64,000 bases of DNA from Vicia villosa (taxonomy: Eukaryota; Streptophyta; Magnoliopsida; Fabales; Fabaceae), in assembly GCF_029867415.1 (NCBI RefSeq), contig NW_026705454.1, positions 496,001 to 560,000 of the forward strand, written 5' to 3'. The notes beneath the pieces were generated by a model. It was not told the DNA's origin. It saw nothing but the letters and a program-made list of their open reading frames with translations, and ran no database searches. The position numbers and the translations under genes were made by a program. Shown here one piece after another: positions 42,801 to 53,199 of the stretch (position 1 is its first letter; every line of letters begins with the position of its first letter).

Positions 42801-43903
42801 AAAACAAGTGGAGGAGTTTTGACCAAGGGGGAAGGACCTCGATGGCATACTGAAAGCAGTTTCAGGCATCGAAGAGGGAAGAATACAGGTTGGAGAACTA
42901 CAAGGGTAAGAACCCAATGTCCAAATCACAATGGAGAAGACATCAAAGAATAAAAAGGCTGAAAGAGAACTCGCGTCGAAAGAGGTTAGTGAATCTAGTA
43001 GCAACCAATTTCCCTCAACTATTATGAATCTAGAAAACCCACCAGTGGGGAGAAAACTATTCTCCCCAAAGAAGGAGGCTATTGGCGGAAAGATCTAGGA
43101 GAACTCCATGAACAAAGAAAAGATGCTGACTGACGACTTTGACTCGGATGGAGGTTCGTCTTTGAACATTAATTGCAATGTGGTTCCAGTTCTCCCTCAT
43201 GAGTATTATCAAGAGACTGAAGCAGAGGAACTTGAGGAGGCAGATGAAGTCGAAATGATGAAACACAAGCTTGTGTGTTATTATGTGCTAAATAATGGGG
43301 TTGTTGAAGAGCAGAATGCTCTCTTCGCGAGAACAGTTCAAGGGATGAGAAACCATCTAAAGCCATTATACATCAGAGCAAGAGTGGAGCAGACAAAAAT
43401 AAATAAAGTTTTAGTGGATGGAGGTGCTGCCGTCAATTTGATGCCTTAATTCCTGCGTAAGAAAATAGGAATGTTTGACACTGATGTAAAACCCCACAAT
43501 ATGGTGCTTTCAAACTACAAGGGAAAGATTGGACACACCTTAGGGGTAATACAAGTCGACTTGACAGTCGGTTCGATCATAAGACCAACAATGTTCATGG
43601 TCATTCAAGCGAAGGCAAACTACAACATGCTGGTTGGACGAGAATGGATCCATGGGATTGGGGAAGTTCCTTCATCAATGCAACAGCGAGTGTCAATATG
43701 GAGAGAAGATGGTATTGTCAAAAACATTGAGGCTAATCAGAGTTACTACATGGCTGATGTCAATCATGTGGATAAGAGAAACTTTGACAGAAACTTGGCC
43801 AACATTAGGCCTTATAACCTAGCTGAAGAGGTATATTCGCCCAATAAGAATACCCTCTATTTTTATCACTTTACATCCAAATGGATTTCACTGGAATAGA
43901 GAA
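39871..43903 (+). pseudogene. gag: Gag and protease of the Tat-type element, many stops
   Basis: Traces in order: MNLKSGKIASS start, Pro/Ser-rich region, gag core (KVPKFTKFSGDTSESTIEHV, VFTWFTTLPPNSI, RKFTEPINDYLNRF), a basic linker, a zinc-binding-like RGFCKYHNFLGH, and PNPGESLLSFLVRCHKAE. Then comes a protease motif VLVDGGAAVNLMP at about 43413 and YNMLVGREWIHGI. At least ten stops or frame changes interrupt it. It ends at the GAGAA target site of copia D and resumes at 53122. Confidence 0.8.
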
Positions 43904-45111
43904 TGAAGGATAGAAAAACACTTAGAAAGGGGGGGTTTGAATAAGTGTAGCTTTAAAAACTTGACAGATAAAAATAAATTGCACAATTATTTTTATCCTG
44001 GTTCGTTGTTAACTAAACTACTCCAGTCCACCCCCGCAGAGATGATTTACCTCAACTGAGGATTTAATCCACTAATCGCACGGATTACAATGGTTCTCCA
44101 CTTAGTCAGCAACTAAGTCTTCCAGAGTCTTCTGATCACACACTGATCACTCCAGGAACAACTGCTTAGATACCCTCTAAGACTTTTCTAGAGTATACTG
44201 ATCCACACGATCACTCTAGTTACAACCTGCTTAGATAACCTCTAAGACTTCCTAGAGTATTCTGATCCACACGATCACTCTAGTTCCTTACAACTTAATG
44301 TAATCAATTCTAAGAGTATTACAAATGCTTCTTAAAAGCGATAATCACAAACTGTGATATTTCTCTTAACGTTTAAGCTTAATCTCACTAATATATTACA
44401 ACAGCAATGTAGTGAGCTTTGATGAAGATGAAGATTCTGAGCTTTGATTTGAACAGCGTTTCAGCAAGTTGATATTCACAGAATAGATGTAGAATTCGTT
44501 AACCTTGCTTCTCATCAGAACTTCATATTTATAGGCGTTGGAGAAGATGACCGTTGAGTGCATTTAATGCTTTGCGTGTTCCGTACAGCATCGCATTTAA
44601 TGTTATACGCTTTTGTCAACTACCTCGAGCCTTGTTCACGCTGTGTCTACTGACGTAGCCTTTAGTAGCTTTTAACGTTCCTTTTGTCAGTCAGCGTAGC
44701 TTGCCACTTGTACTTTCTTCTGATCTGATGTTTGTGAATAAAACGTTTGAATATCATCAGAGTCAAACAGCTTGGTGCATAGCATCTTCTGATCTTCTGA
44801 CCTTGAAGTGCTTCTGAGCGTGATACCATCAGAACTTCAGTGCTTCTGTTCTCTTGTTCTTCTGATGCTTCCATAGACCCATGTTCTGATTCTGCTTCGA
44901 CCATCTTCTGATGTCTTGCCAGACCATGTTCTGATGTTGCATGCTGAACCCTTGAGACAAAGCTTCTGAGCGCTGAATTATGCGTACTCTTTATATATTT
45001 CCTGAAAAGGAAATTGCATTGGATTAGAGTACCATATTATCTTAAGCAAAATTCATATTATTATTATCATCAAAACTAAGATAATTGATCAGAACAAATC
45101 TTGTTCTAACA
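43904..45111 (-). repeat. 3' LTR of element D (1208 bp)
   Basis: Minus strand TGTTAGAACAAG at 45111 to CCTTCA at 43904. It differs from the partner at 51909-53116 by A/G in CACAATTAT versus CACAGTTAT (near 43985) and A/G in TATTATTATC versus TATTGTTATC (near 45062). Confidence 0.95.
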
Positions 45112-46359
45112 ATCTCCCCCTTTTTGATGATGACAAAAACATATATAAATGATATGAATTTGCGATCAGAAAGAACAGACGGCAAAAGACAAATTACACA
45201 GCTATAGCATAAGCATATGAATATGTCTCCCCCTGAGATTAACAATCTCCCCCTGAGATAAATAATCTCCCCCTGAAATAAATACTCGAAGAACTTTAAT
45301 AAAAGACTTCCCTGATTATTTCGGTAGAGACGATCATATAAGCTTCTTGTCTTCAGAGAATTCATAGCTTCTGACTTCTGCTTCCATAGGACAACTTCAG
45401 AACTAGAATTTCTTTAGATCCTTAGAGCACTCACAGCTTCTGATTCCTGCTTCCATCTAGGACAGCTTCAGAACTTGAATTTCTTTGATCTTCTGAACAT
45501 TCACAGCTTCTGACTTCTGCTTCCATCTAGGACAGCTTCAGAACTTGAATTTCTTTGATCTTCTGAACATTCACAGCTTCTGATTTCTGCTTCCATTTAG
45601 GACAGCTTCAGAACTTGAGTTTTCTGGATCTTTAGAACATTCACAGCTTCTGATTTCTGCTTCCCTCGGATAGCTTCAGAGCTTTGAATTTCTACCAACA
45701 TCACTTCATGCTAGATTTGTATCAGAACATTGTTGAATGTACCAGAGCATCATCAGAGCATCTCTACATCCTGAAATGTTACAGAACAAAAACTAAACGA
45801 CAAAAGTCAGCATGAACGAGTTAGAACATAAAATATATATTCGAACACATTATATGTATCAGAGCCATATAGGCTAAAATAATGTATCAGAGCAAATAGA
45901 ATTTTGTCGGAACAAATAGACCAATATGGATCAAATTCTATTATCAGTGCTTCTGATTCATTCTTCTTTCTTGCTTCTGATCTCTGAAGCTTGATAGCAC
46001 TCAGCTTGCTTCAGTTTCCATGGTTTTGCTTCTTGTGTTTGCTTTGAAGATTCTCTTCACTTCTTTATACCTGCAAAACACTTAAACCATATAGAACTTG
46101 CAGTTCTTGTTAGTAAATGTGTGGGAGCTTTACCCAGCAACTGATAGATTAATCAAATCATTTATCATTTATCTTCTCCCCCTTTTTGTCATATCATCAA
46201 AAAGCAAAAAAGATTCAGAGACAAACAAAACGAAACACACGGAGGAAGAAGATGATTTCATTGAAGTTCAAACAGCAGGTACAGAAGTACATGAAGATAA
46301 GAAAGATCTGATGCACAAAGACAGATGCAACGAAAAGAAAGAAACAACACAGACTCAAT
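45112..46359 (-). repeat. 3' non-coding region of element D: PPT, decoy PPTs, tandem repeats
   Basis: The true PPT (plus-strand ATCTCCCCCTTTTT) touches the LTR at 45112. Three more CTCCCCCTGA tracts lie at about 45228-45276, and another CTCCCCCTTTTTG at about 46175 next to the ORF side. Five units of about 70 bp (plus-strand CACAGCTTCTGA ... TTCTGCTTCC) span about 45365-45690. No gene. Short CTGATACAT/ATGTATCAGAG motifs recur at 45720-45900. Confidence 0.82.
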
Positions 46360-49101
46360 CTAAGATGGCCCTAGTCTAGACAGGATCTTGGTCAGCATCT
46401 CTTGAACCATATTGTTGTGTCCTTCTTGCCTCACCATGAAAGCGCTATACTCAGCATTGAGTGAGCTTTGCTCATCCTGTCTTTTCTGAATGTCTTCCAG
46501 AGTCCTTGCAAGACGAGAAGATTCATCAGAAGAAGCTTCACCGCTTTCAACCACAGGAATAGCATGTTGATCTGCAGCTTCCATAGATAGATCATTTGCA
46601 GGGATTTCCTCAACAAGAACAGTTTTAGCAACATGATCTTCAGCATCTGCTTCTTGCATAGAAGCATCTCCATATTCTGCAGCAGGAATTTCCGAGTCTC
46701 CATTTTCAAGTGCCTGAAGAATGGCAGCTAGATTCCTTGGAGCAGAAGGACCTTCAACTTCTGGTGGGTCAATAACTTCTGGAATGACCAAGCTTGGGTC
46801 TTTCTCAGACGGGTTTTCCCTCAGATAGTCAAAGAGAGTCTTGAAGTCTCCTAGCAGAACAGGATAATCAGGAATAAAGATGACCATATCCCTGCATGGA
46901 TTTGCTTCCATTTCAGCAGCCAGTCTTAATTGTTCCATCTCATCCAAGAAGGGCTTCTCTTCCAACAGATGTCTACCTTTGAGACTAGCAAACCAGAAGT
47001 CTTCATAATTCCTCAGAATTCCACGAGGCCGTGGGGCAGCAGCTACACAGGCTTCCTGAAGTTCTAAAAACAGAGCATCTGATTCTCTGCGAAAGATCCT
47101 CCAGAAGTTCCGCATAGCAACATCATTCAATCCAGAACTTTCAGCAATTCTGAGAGTATCAAAGGTACTTCTGAGATTCCTCTTTATGTTTTCAAAAACT
47201 ACACCAATAGAATATACAGGGCGGAATTTTATTTGGGTTTTTGAAAAGGTAGGGTTGGAAGTGACGTACGGATGAGGTTCTCTATCCAACCTATAAGAAG
47301 ATTCTGCTTCAGTATCAGAATCTAACACTACCACTTCAGCTTCAGGACGAGGCTTGGGAGTGTAGTTGCAATCACGGAGCAGCTGCTCATGTGATGCAGA
47401 GGTTGGAAGAGGAGAATCACAAAGATTGTTTTGAGAGGTGGAGGGAGTATGTTCAAGAGGGGCATTGAGAGAAGGTTGAGATGGAAAGAGAGTTTGAAGG
47501 GGTGGTATATCCAGAACAGGATTTATGGTAGGTGGAGAGGAAGGAATGGTTATAGGAGAAGATGGAGGTGTAAGAACATGGACAAAGACAGGTGATTCTG
47601 ATGTGGCTTTTTCTGGTTCAGGTGTAGGGACAACCTCTATTGGTGCAGCTTCTGAACACACAGCAGGAACATAATCAGGTTCAGAAATGCATATACCTTT
47701 GGAACCTCTCAGAAAAGCTTTGGCCACATCCTCAGTCTTCTTCTGCTTCTTACTCTTCGGCTCTTCAATAATCTTTGTTTTGCCGCTAGCGATTTCTTTC
47801 CTTCTGACATATGCCAGAACTTCTGGTTGATTCTCAGCCTCTTGAGAGTTATTTTCTTCATCAGATTCTTGAAGAATCATCTTTCTTTTTCTGATTTTCT
47901 TCTTCTCAACAACTTCAACAATCTCAGCATTGTTATTTGACTTCTTCTTCTTTTTCTCAGCTTCCTTCTTTTTCTTCTCAAAATCAGCAGAGACAGCCTT
48001 AGCAACCTTTGCAATGACTTCTTCTGGGACCACTTCTTTATTGGTGATAGCAGCAGGATGATCAAACTTTCTTTTGGTCCTTTCTTCCTTCTTACGATTC
48101 ACTTTAATAGGAGCACCTTTGTCTTGATCTTTAAGACTCTTATCCTCTTTTTGTGACTTCAGATACTTAGTTCTGACTTCAGGTACCTCACTATTGAAGA
48201 AGGTTTCAAAGTCAGCTAGTACTGGTTTTCTTCTGATTCTTGTTCCAGCTAGAGGTTTGGGAACTTTGAGGATAGTGTCAATTATTTTCATCTTCTTTAA
48301 AGAAAAAGCATTCAGACAGGCTCCAGAGGTGACAGCAAGGTCTTTGATAATACCTTCAGACTCCAGACTCTCAACAATCTTGGAATGCACCAGAAGGTTT
48401 GTAATAATTCTACCAAAAGGAATGATTGTTCCACCATTTTCTTTTCTGAAAGCGTTTCTGGAATCCTTTACTGCTTTCCACATATGGTTGAAGATAATGT
48501 AAATCGCATCAACCTTCTTCTGAGTGGCAATGCAATACAGAATATACCTTTGATCATTACTGATGAAATCCGAGGCATGTGTTGCTTTCCTATGGTAGAA
48601 ACACCCAAGAAGGATCTTTGTCCAGATTCTGTAGACATCTTTCAAATCCTTGACGTGTTTTGTTTTCTTGACATTTAGATAGAGAGTGGATAGAACATCT
48701 CCCAAATCTGCCCTTTGATCAAACTCATAAACCCCTTCAGGGTTTTTCAGATCAAACATCATTCTCAGGATGTTTTCAGTAATAACAACAAACTTTCCAT
48801 GGACGAAAGAAAGTATAGATTTTGGAGCAACCACAGCATGTGCCCAGAACTCCTTGACAAGATCCGGATAAACTGGACCAACGAACTCAGCAAACAACGA
48901 GGTCCATCCTTGAAAGATGATGTCTTCTTTAAGGTGAAATTGGTTTTCTTCAATGTTGTCAAAGTCAACCATGAGTTCACACAGAACTTCCAATTCATCT
49001 TTAGGAATGGAGCATGCAACAACAGGAGTGAGTTGCAAAGTTTCTTCTTGGAGATGATGAGGAACAGATGACTCAGCATTTTGGGATGAAAAGGCAGCCA
49101 T
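46360..49101 (-). CDS. Accessory ORF of element D, long form (913 aa), function unknown
   Basis: Start chosen at MAAFSSQNAESS (ATG in GCATCCATGGCT); upstream codons in frame lack an ATG. Residues 1-300 look globular: DLVKEFWAHAVV, LSFVHGKFVVITENILRMMF and YRIWTKILLGCFYHRKATHA recall the plant transposon-protein domain often found in retroelement accessory ORFs (inference). Residues about 330-480 are Lys/Glu-rich, with several possible nuclear signals (EKKKKEAEKKKKKSNNN, KKKIRKRKM). Residues 490-600 are Pro/Ser-rich. The last 260 match the ORF at 5359-6558. A coiled-coil-like C-terminus ends ILSRLGPS. No signal peptide or membrane helix. An open frame of this size in an element that lost all its enzymes argues that it is, or was until recently, under selection. 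Confidence 0.82.
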   Translation of the reverse strand: MAAFSSQNAESSVPHHLQEETLQLTPVVACSIPKDELEVLCELMVDFDNIEENQFHLKEDIIFQGWTSLFAEFVGPVYPDLVKEFWAHAVVAPKSILSFVHGKFVVITENILRMMFDLKNPEGVYEFDQRADLGDVLSTLYLNVKKTKHVKDLKDVYRIWTKILLGCFYHRKATHASDFISNDQRYILYCIATQKKVDAIYIIFNHMWKAVKDSRNAFRKENGGTIIPFGRIITNLLVHSKIVESLESEGIIKDLAVTSGACLNAFSLKKMKIIDTILKVPKPLAGTRIRRKPVLADFETFFNSEVPEVRTKYLKSQKEDKSLKDQDKGAPIKVNRKKEERTKRKFDHPAAITNKEVVPEEVIAKVAKAVSADFEKKKKEAEKKKKKSNNNAEIVEVVEKKKIRKRKMILQESDEENNSQEAENQPEVLAYVRRKEIASGKTKIIEEPKSKKQKKTEDVAKAFLRGSKGICISEPDYVPAVCSEAAPIEVVPTPEPEKATSESPVFVHVLTPPSSPITIPSSPPTINPVLDIPPLQTLFPSQPSLNAPLEHTPSTSQNNLCDSPLPTSASHEQLLRDCNYTPKPRPEAEVVVLDSDTEAESSYRLDREPHPYVTSNPTFSKTQIKFRPVYSIGVVFENIKRNLRSTFDTLRIAESSGLNDVAMRNFWRIFRRESDALFLELQEACVAAAPRPRGILRNYEDFWFASLKGRHLLEEKPFLDEMEQLRLAAEMEANPCRDMVIFIPDYPVLLGDFKTLFDYLRENPSEKDPSLVIPEVIDPPEVEGPSAPRNLAAILQALENGDSEIPAAEYGDASMQEADAEDHVAKTVLVEEIPANDLSMEAADQHAIPVVESGEASSDESSRLARTLEDIQKRQDEQSSLNAEYSAFMVRQEGHNNMVQEMLTKILSRLGPS

Positions 49102-49128
49102 GGATGCAGAATGAACAAAAACGAACAA

Positions 49129-49475
49129 GAAGAGCGAACTGGGTTTTCGATTAGGGTTTTTAGAAAACGGCTAAGAACTTTTCAAACGAGAGAATGCAAG
49201 GAGAGAGAGAGACAAGGGAGCGAAAAAGATGTAAGATATGATTTGAAAAGAATATATAGAGACGGATTTGAAAAGGAAAATAATAAGAAATATAAACTGA
49301 ACAGTTCCAGAATCAAAAGAAATCAATTTTATTAAATGATGAGTGACGTAAGGAGAGAGAACGTGGTAAATGAAATGATTTAAAACAGTTACCTAGGTCG
49401 GCGTCTTTTCAACTGCACGCTTTGTACTAACCGTACAGACACGTGTTCACCATCAGATAATAGATGACAGCTGTA
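49129..49475 (-). promoter_or_regulatory. Promoter-like block upstream of the accessory ORF of element D
   Basis: On the minus strand: G-box CACGTG (49445-49440), GCGTGCAGTTGA, GACGCC, TAGGTAACTG, TATATATT (TATA box about 49258-49251), a CT-rich leader and AAACCCTAATCG shortly before the ATG. The order matches the block at 4915-5358 of element A. AAACCCTAA boxes are common in leaders of plant translation-related genes. TATA-to-ATG distance is about 150 bases. Confidence 0.6.
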
Positions 49476-49491
49476 AATTTCAGAATAGACT

Positions 49492-50018
49492 TTACGCCTT
49501 CAGATTCAGATCACTGCTTCTGATCTGATCAAGTTTCTCTTCAGGAAACACTCCTTCTGAAGTGTGCTGATATAAATCTGAATGATCTTCTGATCCATTA
49601 CTTCTGATATACACAGCTTCTGGAGGTTCACTTCTTTGTTCTGCAGCTTCTGATAAGACAAAACTGTATCTGCAGAAATTCTTAAGCTGCTTTGTTTCAT
49701 CAAAAACAAGTTTATCATCAAACCAGATATTTATTGATTCGTCCACAATTAATGTTTCAATATTGTATATTTTGTAGCATTTAGAGCATTTAGAATAATC
49801 AAGAACGAAACATCAATGCTTTAGAGACAAACAAAACAGATGGTTCCAAGACTAATAAACTTTCTTTTCTGATTTCCTACGAACATAGTTTCTTCAACAG
49901 ATTTAAGAACCAGAACTTGGAAGACAATCTTTCTTCCCTTCAAGTGTTGAGACCAACTTGAGTCCAGGAGACATGTCATGTTGACTTTTATCTTCTTTGT
50001 CGCCAAGAGAATCTGCAA
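49492..50018 (-). pseudogene. pol: Collapsed pol remnant of element D
   Basis: The protease start overlaps gag by the same 116 bases as in A and B but is decayed: LLDSSWSQHLKG where A has YLDSGCSRHMTG, so the catalytic DSG is DSS. After about 49820 the sequence jumps to the end of integrase (KIYNIETLIVDESINIWFDD) and the linker towards RT, then stops. Integrase core and RT are deleted. Confidence 0.82.
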
Positions 50019-51822
50019 AAGAAATAGTCTTTTTCTTTGGTACCCACATTTTCTTGGGTCCTTTCTTGTTAGATTTTCTTAAGTTCTGATTGAACTTGGG
50101 TTTAACATTGTAAGCAATAGGAGGAACAGCATGATAATGTTTAATGTGAGTTTCATGATATTTCCTAGGTTGTGTCACATGCTTTTTGGTGTGTGTTATG
50201 TGAAAACTTTGAGCATGTGAAGTGTGCCTAATATCATGGGAGTGGCCATACTTGAACTGATCATACAATGGCTTGTATGTGAATTTCATTTCATCAACAG
50301 GTTCAAGTTTGTATGGGGTTTCACCCTCAAAACCAATGCCTACTCTTTTGTTTCCAGACACAGCATATATCATAGAAGCTAGCTGACTTCTGCCAATACT
50401 TCTAGATAAGAACTTCCTGAAACTTAAATCATATTCTTTCAGAATATGGTTTAGACTAGGAGTGGATTTTTCTGAATCAGAAGGAGATCCAACATTATTG
50501 GATAATTTTAAAAGTTTTTCTTTTAATTCAGAATTCTCCAACTCAAGCTTCTTTGTTTCAAATTCAAATAGCTTTTTCAGCTTTTTGTATTTGAGACTGA
50601 TCTGAGACTTGAGTTCCAGAAGTTCAGTTAGACCGGAAACTAACTCATCTCTAGTAAGTTCAGAAAATACCTCTTCAGAATCTGATTCTGATGTAGATTC
50701 TGATCCGTCATCTTCTGTCGCCATCAGCGCACAGTTAGCCTGCTCATCTTCAGAGTCTGAATCATCTTCTGACTCATCCCAGGTTGCCATAAGACTTTTC
50801 TTCTTATGAAACTTCTTCTTGGGATTTTCCTTCTGAAGTTTTGGACATTCATTCTTGAAGTGTCCAGGCTCATTGCATTCATAGCACATGACCTTCTTCT
50901 TGTCAAATCTTCTGTCATCAGAAGATTCTCCACGTTCAAATTTCTTTGAACTTCTGAAGCCTCTGAACTTCCTTTGCTTGGTCTTCCAGAGTTGATTTAG
51001 CCTTCTGGAGATCAAAGACAGTTCATCTTCTTCTTCAGATTCTGATTCTTCAGGATCTTCTTCTCTAGCCTGAAAAGCGTTAGTGCATTTCTTGATATTG
51101 GATTTTAATGCAATAGACTTACCTTTCTTTTGAGGCTCATTTGCGTCCAGCTCTATTTCATGACTCCTCAAGGCACTGATAAGCTCTTCCAGAGAAACTT
51201 CATTCAAATTCTTTGCAATCTTGAATGCAGTCACCATAGGACCCCATCTTCTGGGTAAGCTTCTGATGATCTTCTTTACGTGATCAGCCTTGGTGTATCC
51301 CTTGTCAAGAACTCTCAATCCAGCAGTAAGAGTTTGAAATCTTGAAAACATCTTTTCAATGTCTTCATCATTCTCCATCTTGAAGGCTTCATACTTCTGG
51401 ATTAAAGCTAGAGCTTTAGTCTCCTTGACTTGAGCATTTCCTTCATGAGTCATTTTCAAGGACTCATATATGTCATAGGCCGTTTCCCTGTTAGATATCT
51501 TCTCATACTCAGCATGAGAGATAGCATTCAGCAAAACAGTTCTGCATTTATGATGATTCCTGAAAAGCTTTTTCTGATCATCGTTCATTTCTTGCCTTGT
51601 CAGCTTTACGCCACTGGCATTTACTGGATGTTTGTAACCATCCATCAGAAGATCCCATAGATCACCATCTAGACCAAGAAAGTAACTTTCCAGTTTATCT
51701 TTCCAGTATTCAAAGTTTTCACCATCAAATACCGGCGGTCTAGTATAACCATTGTTACCGTTGTATTGCTCAGCAGAGCCAGATGTAGATGCAGGTGTAG
51801 ACTTTTCACTTTCATCAACCAT
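49903..51822 (-). CDS. gag: Gag polyprotein of element D (639 aa)
   Basis: Intact frame from MVDESEKSTPASTSGS, starting 87 bases after the LTR. Same domains as gag A and very similar: copia gag domain, acidic stretch, zinc knuckle CYECNEPGHFKNECP, coiled-coil-like segment, basic tail. Only the last 30 or so residues differ strongly (DKSQHDMSPGLKLVSTLEG), because the overlapping protease frame has decayed there. Gag integrity in an element without enzymes suggests that its own gag helps its packaging or movement. Confidence 0.93.
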   Translation of the reverse strand: MVDESEKSTPASTSGSAEQYNGNNGYTRPPVFDGENFEYWKDKLESYFLGLDGDLWDLLMDGYKHPVNASGVKLTRQEMNDDQKKLFRNHHKCRTVLLNAISHAEYEKISNRETAYDIYESLKMTHEGNAQVKETKALALIQKYEAFKMENDEDIEKMFSRFQTLTAGLRVLDKGYTKADHVKKIIRSLPRRWGPMVTAFKIAKNLNEVSLEELISALRSHEIELDANEPQKKGKSIALKSNIKKCTNAFQAREEDPEESESEEEDELSLISRRLNQLWKTKQRKFRGFRSSKKFERGESSDDRRFDKKKVMCYECNEPGHFKNECPKLQKENPKKKFHKKKSLMATWDESEDDSDSEDEQANCALMATEDDGSESTSESDSEEVFSELTRDELVSGLTELLELKSQISLKYKKLKKLFEFETKKLELENSELKEKLLKLSNNVGSPSDSEKSTPSLNHILKEYDLSFRKFLSRSIGRSQLASMIYAVSGNKRVGIGFEGETPYKLEPVDEMKFTYKPLYDQFKYGHSHDIRHTSHAQSFHITHTKKHVTQPRKYHETHIKHYHAVPPIAYNVKPKFNQNLRKSNKKGPKKMWVPKKKTISFADSLGDKEDKSQHDMSPGLKLVSTLEGKKDCLPSSGS

Positions 51823-51908
51823 CTTTTACTGAAGCGTTTTTCTCTTCCTGAATCTTTTCTAAACACGGTTAAGTGCTTGCACCTTAGAACCGGCGCTCTG
51901 ATGCCAAT

Positions 51909-53116
51909 TGAAGGATAGAAAAACACTTAGAAAGGGGGGGTTTGAATAAGTGTAGCTTTAAAAACTTGACAGATAAAAATAAATTGCACAGTTATTTTTA
52001 TCCTGGTTCGTTGTTAACTAAACTACTCCAGTCCACCCCCGCAGAGATGATTTACCTCAACTGAGGATTTAATCCACTAATCGCACGGATTACAATGGTT
52101 CTCCACTTAGTCAGCAACTAAGTCTTCCAGAGTCTTCTGATCACACACTGATCACTCCAGGAACAACTGCTTAGATACCCTCTAAGACTTTTCTAGAGTA
52201 TACTGATCCACACGATCACTCTAGTTACAACCTGCTTAGATAACCTCTAAGACTTCCTAGAGTATTCTGATCCACACGATCACTCTAGTTCCTTACAACT
52301 TAATGTAATCAATTCTAAGAGTATTACAAATGCTTCTTAAAAGCGATAATCACAAACTGTGATATTTCTCTTAACGTTTAAGCTTAATCTCACTAATATA
52401 TTACAACAGCAATGTAGTGAGCTTTGATGAAGATGAAGATTCTGAGCTTTGATTTGAACAGCGTTTCAGCAAGTTGATATTCACAGAATAGATGTAGAAT
52501 TCGTTAACCTTGCTTCTCATCAGAACTTCATATTTATAGGCGTTGGAGAAGATGACCGTTGAGTGCATTTAATGCTTTGCGTGTTCCGTACAGCATCGCA
52601 TTTAATGTTATACGCTTTTGTCAACTACCTCGAGCCTTGTTCACGCTGTGTCTACTGACGTAGCCTTTAGTAGCTTTTAACGTTCCTTTTGTCAGTCAGC
52701 GTAGCTTGCCACTTGTACTTTCTTCTGATCTGATGTTTGTGAATAAAACGTTTGAATATCATCAGAGTCAAACAGCTTGGTGCATAGCATCTTCTGATCT
52801 TCTGACCTTGAAGTGCTTCTGAGCGTGATACCATCAGAACTTCAGTGCTTCTGTTCTCTTGTTCTTCTGATGCTTCCATAGACCCATGTTCTGATTCTGC
52901 TTCGACCATCTTCTGATGTCTTGCCAGACCATGTTCTGATGTTGCATGCTGAACCCTTGAGACAAAGCTTCTGAGCGCTGAATTATGCGTACTCTTTATA
53001 TATTTCCTGAAAAGGAAATTGCATTGGATTAGAGTACCATATTATCTTAAGCAAAATTCATATTATTGTTATCATCAAAACTAAGATAATTGATCAGAAC
53101 AAATCTTGTTCTAACA
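51909..53116 (-). repeat. 5' LTR of element D (1208 bp)
   Basis: Minus strand TGTTAGAACAAG at 53116 to CCTTCA at 51909, followed by primer site GCATCAGAGC. TATA box as plus-strand CATATTTATAGG near 52529. Near-identical to 43904-45111. Confidence 0.95.
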
Positions 53117-53199
53117 GAGAAATCATGGGAAAACAAGATAACGTCGAAGGACTTCCAAGAGTACGACCAACAGGCTAGTCTGACGAAGACTTTGACCAT

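Larger units (their letters stand above)
43904..53116 (-). mobile_element. Ty1-copia element D (family of A), gag plus accessory ORF only; TSD GAGAA
   Basis: Complete insertion of 9213 bp with two 1208-bp LTRs and GAGAA on both sides (43899-43903 and 53117-53121). Only two base differences between the LTRs were noticed, so it is young. Minus-strand order: LTR, gag, protease start, collapsed pol remnant, promoter-like block, 913-residue ORF, repeats, PPT, LTR. It lacks protease, integrase, RT and RNase H, so it must have been copied and inserted by enzymes of another element. Confidence 0.95.
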
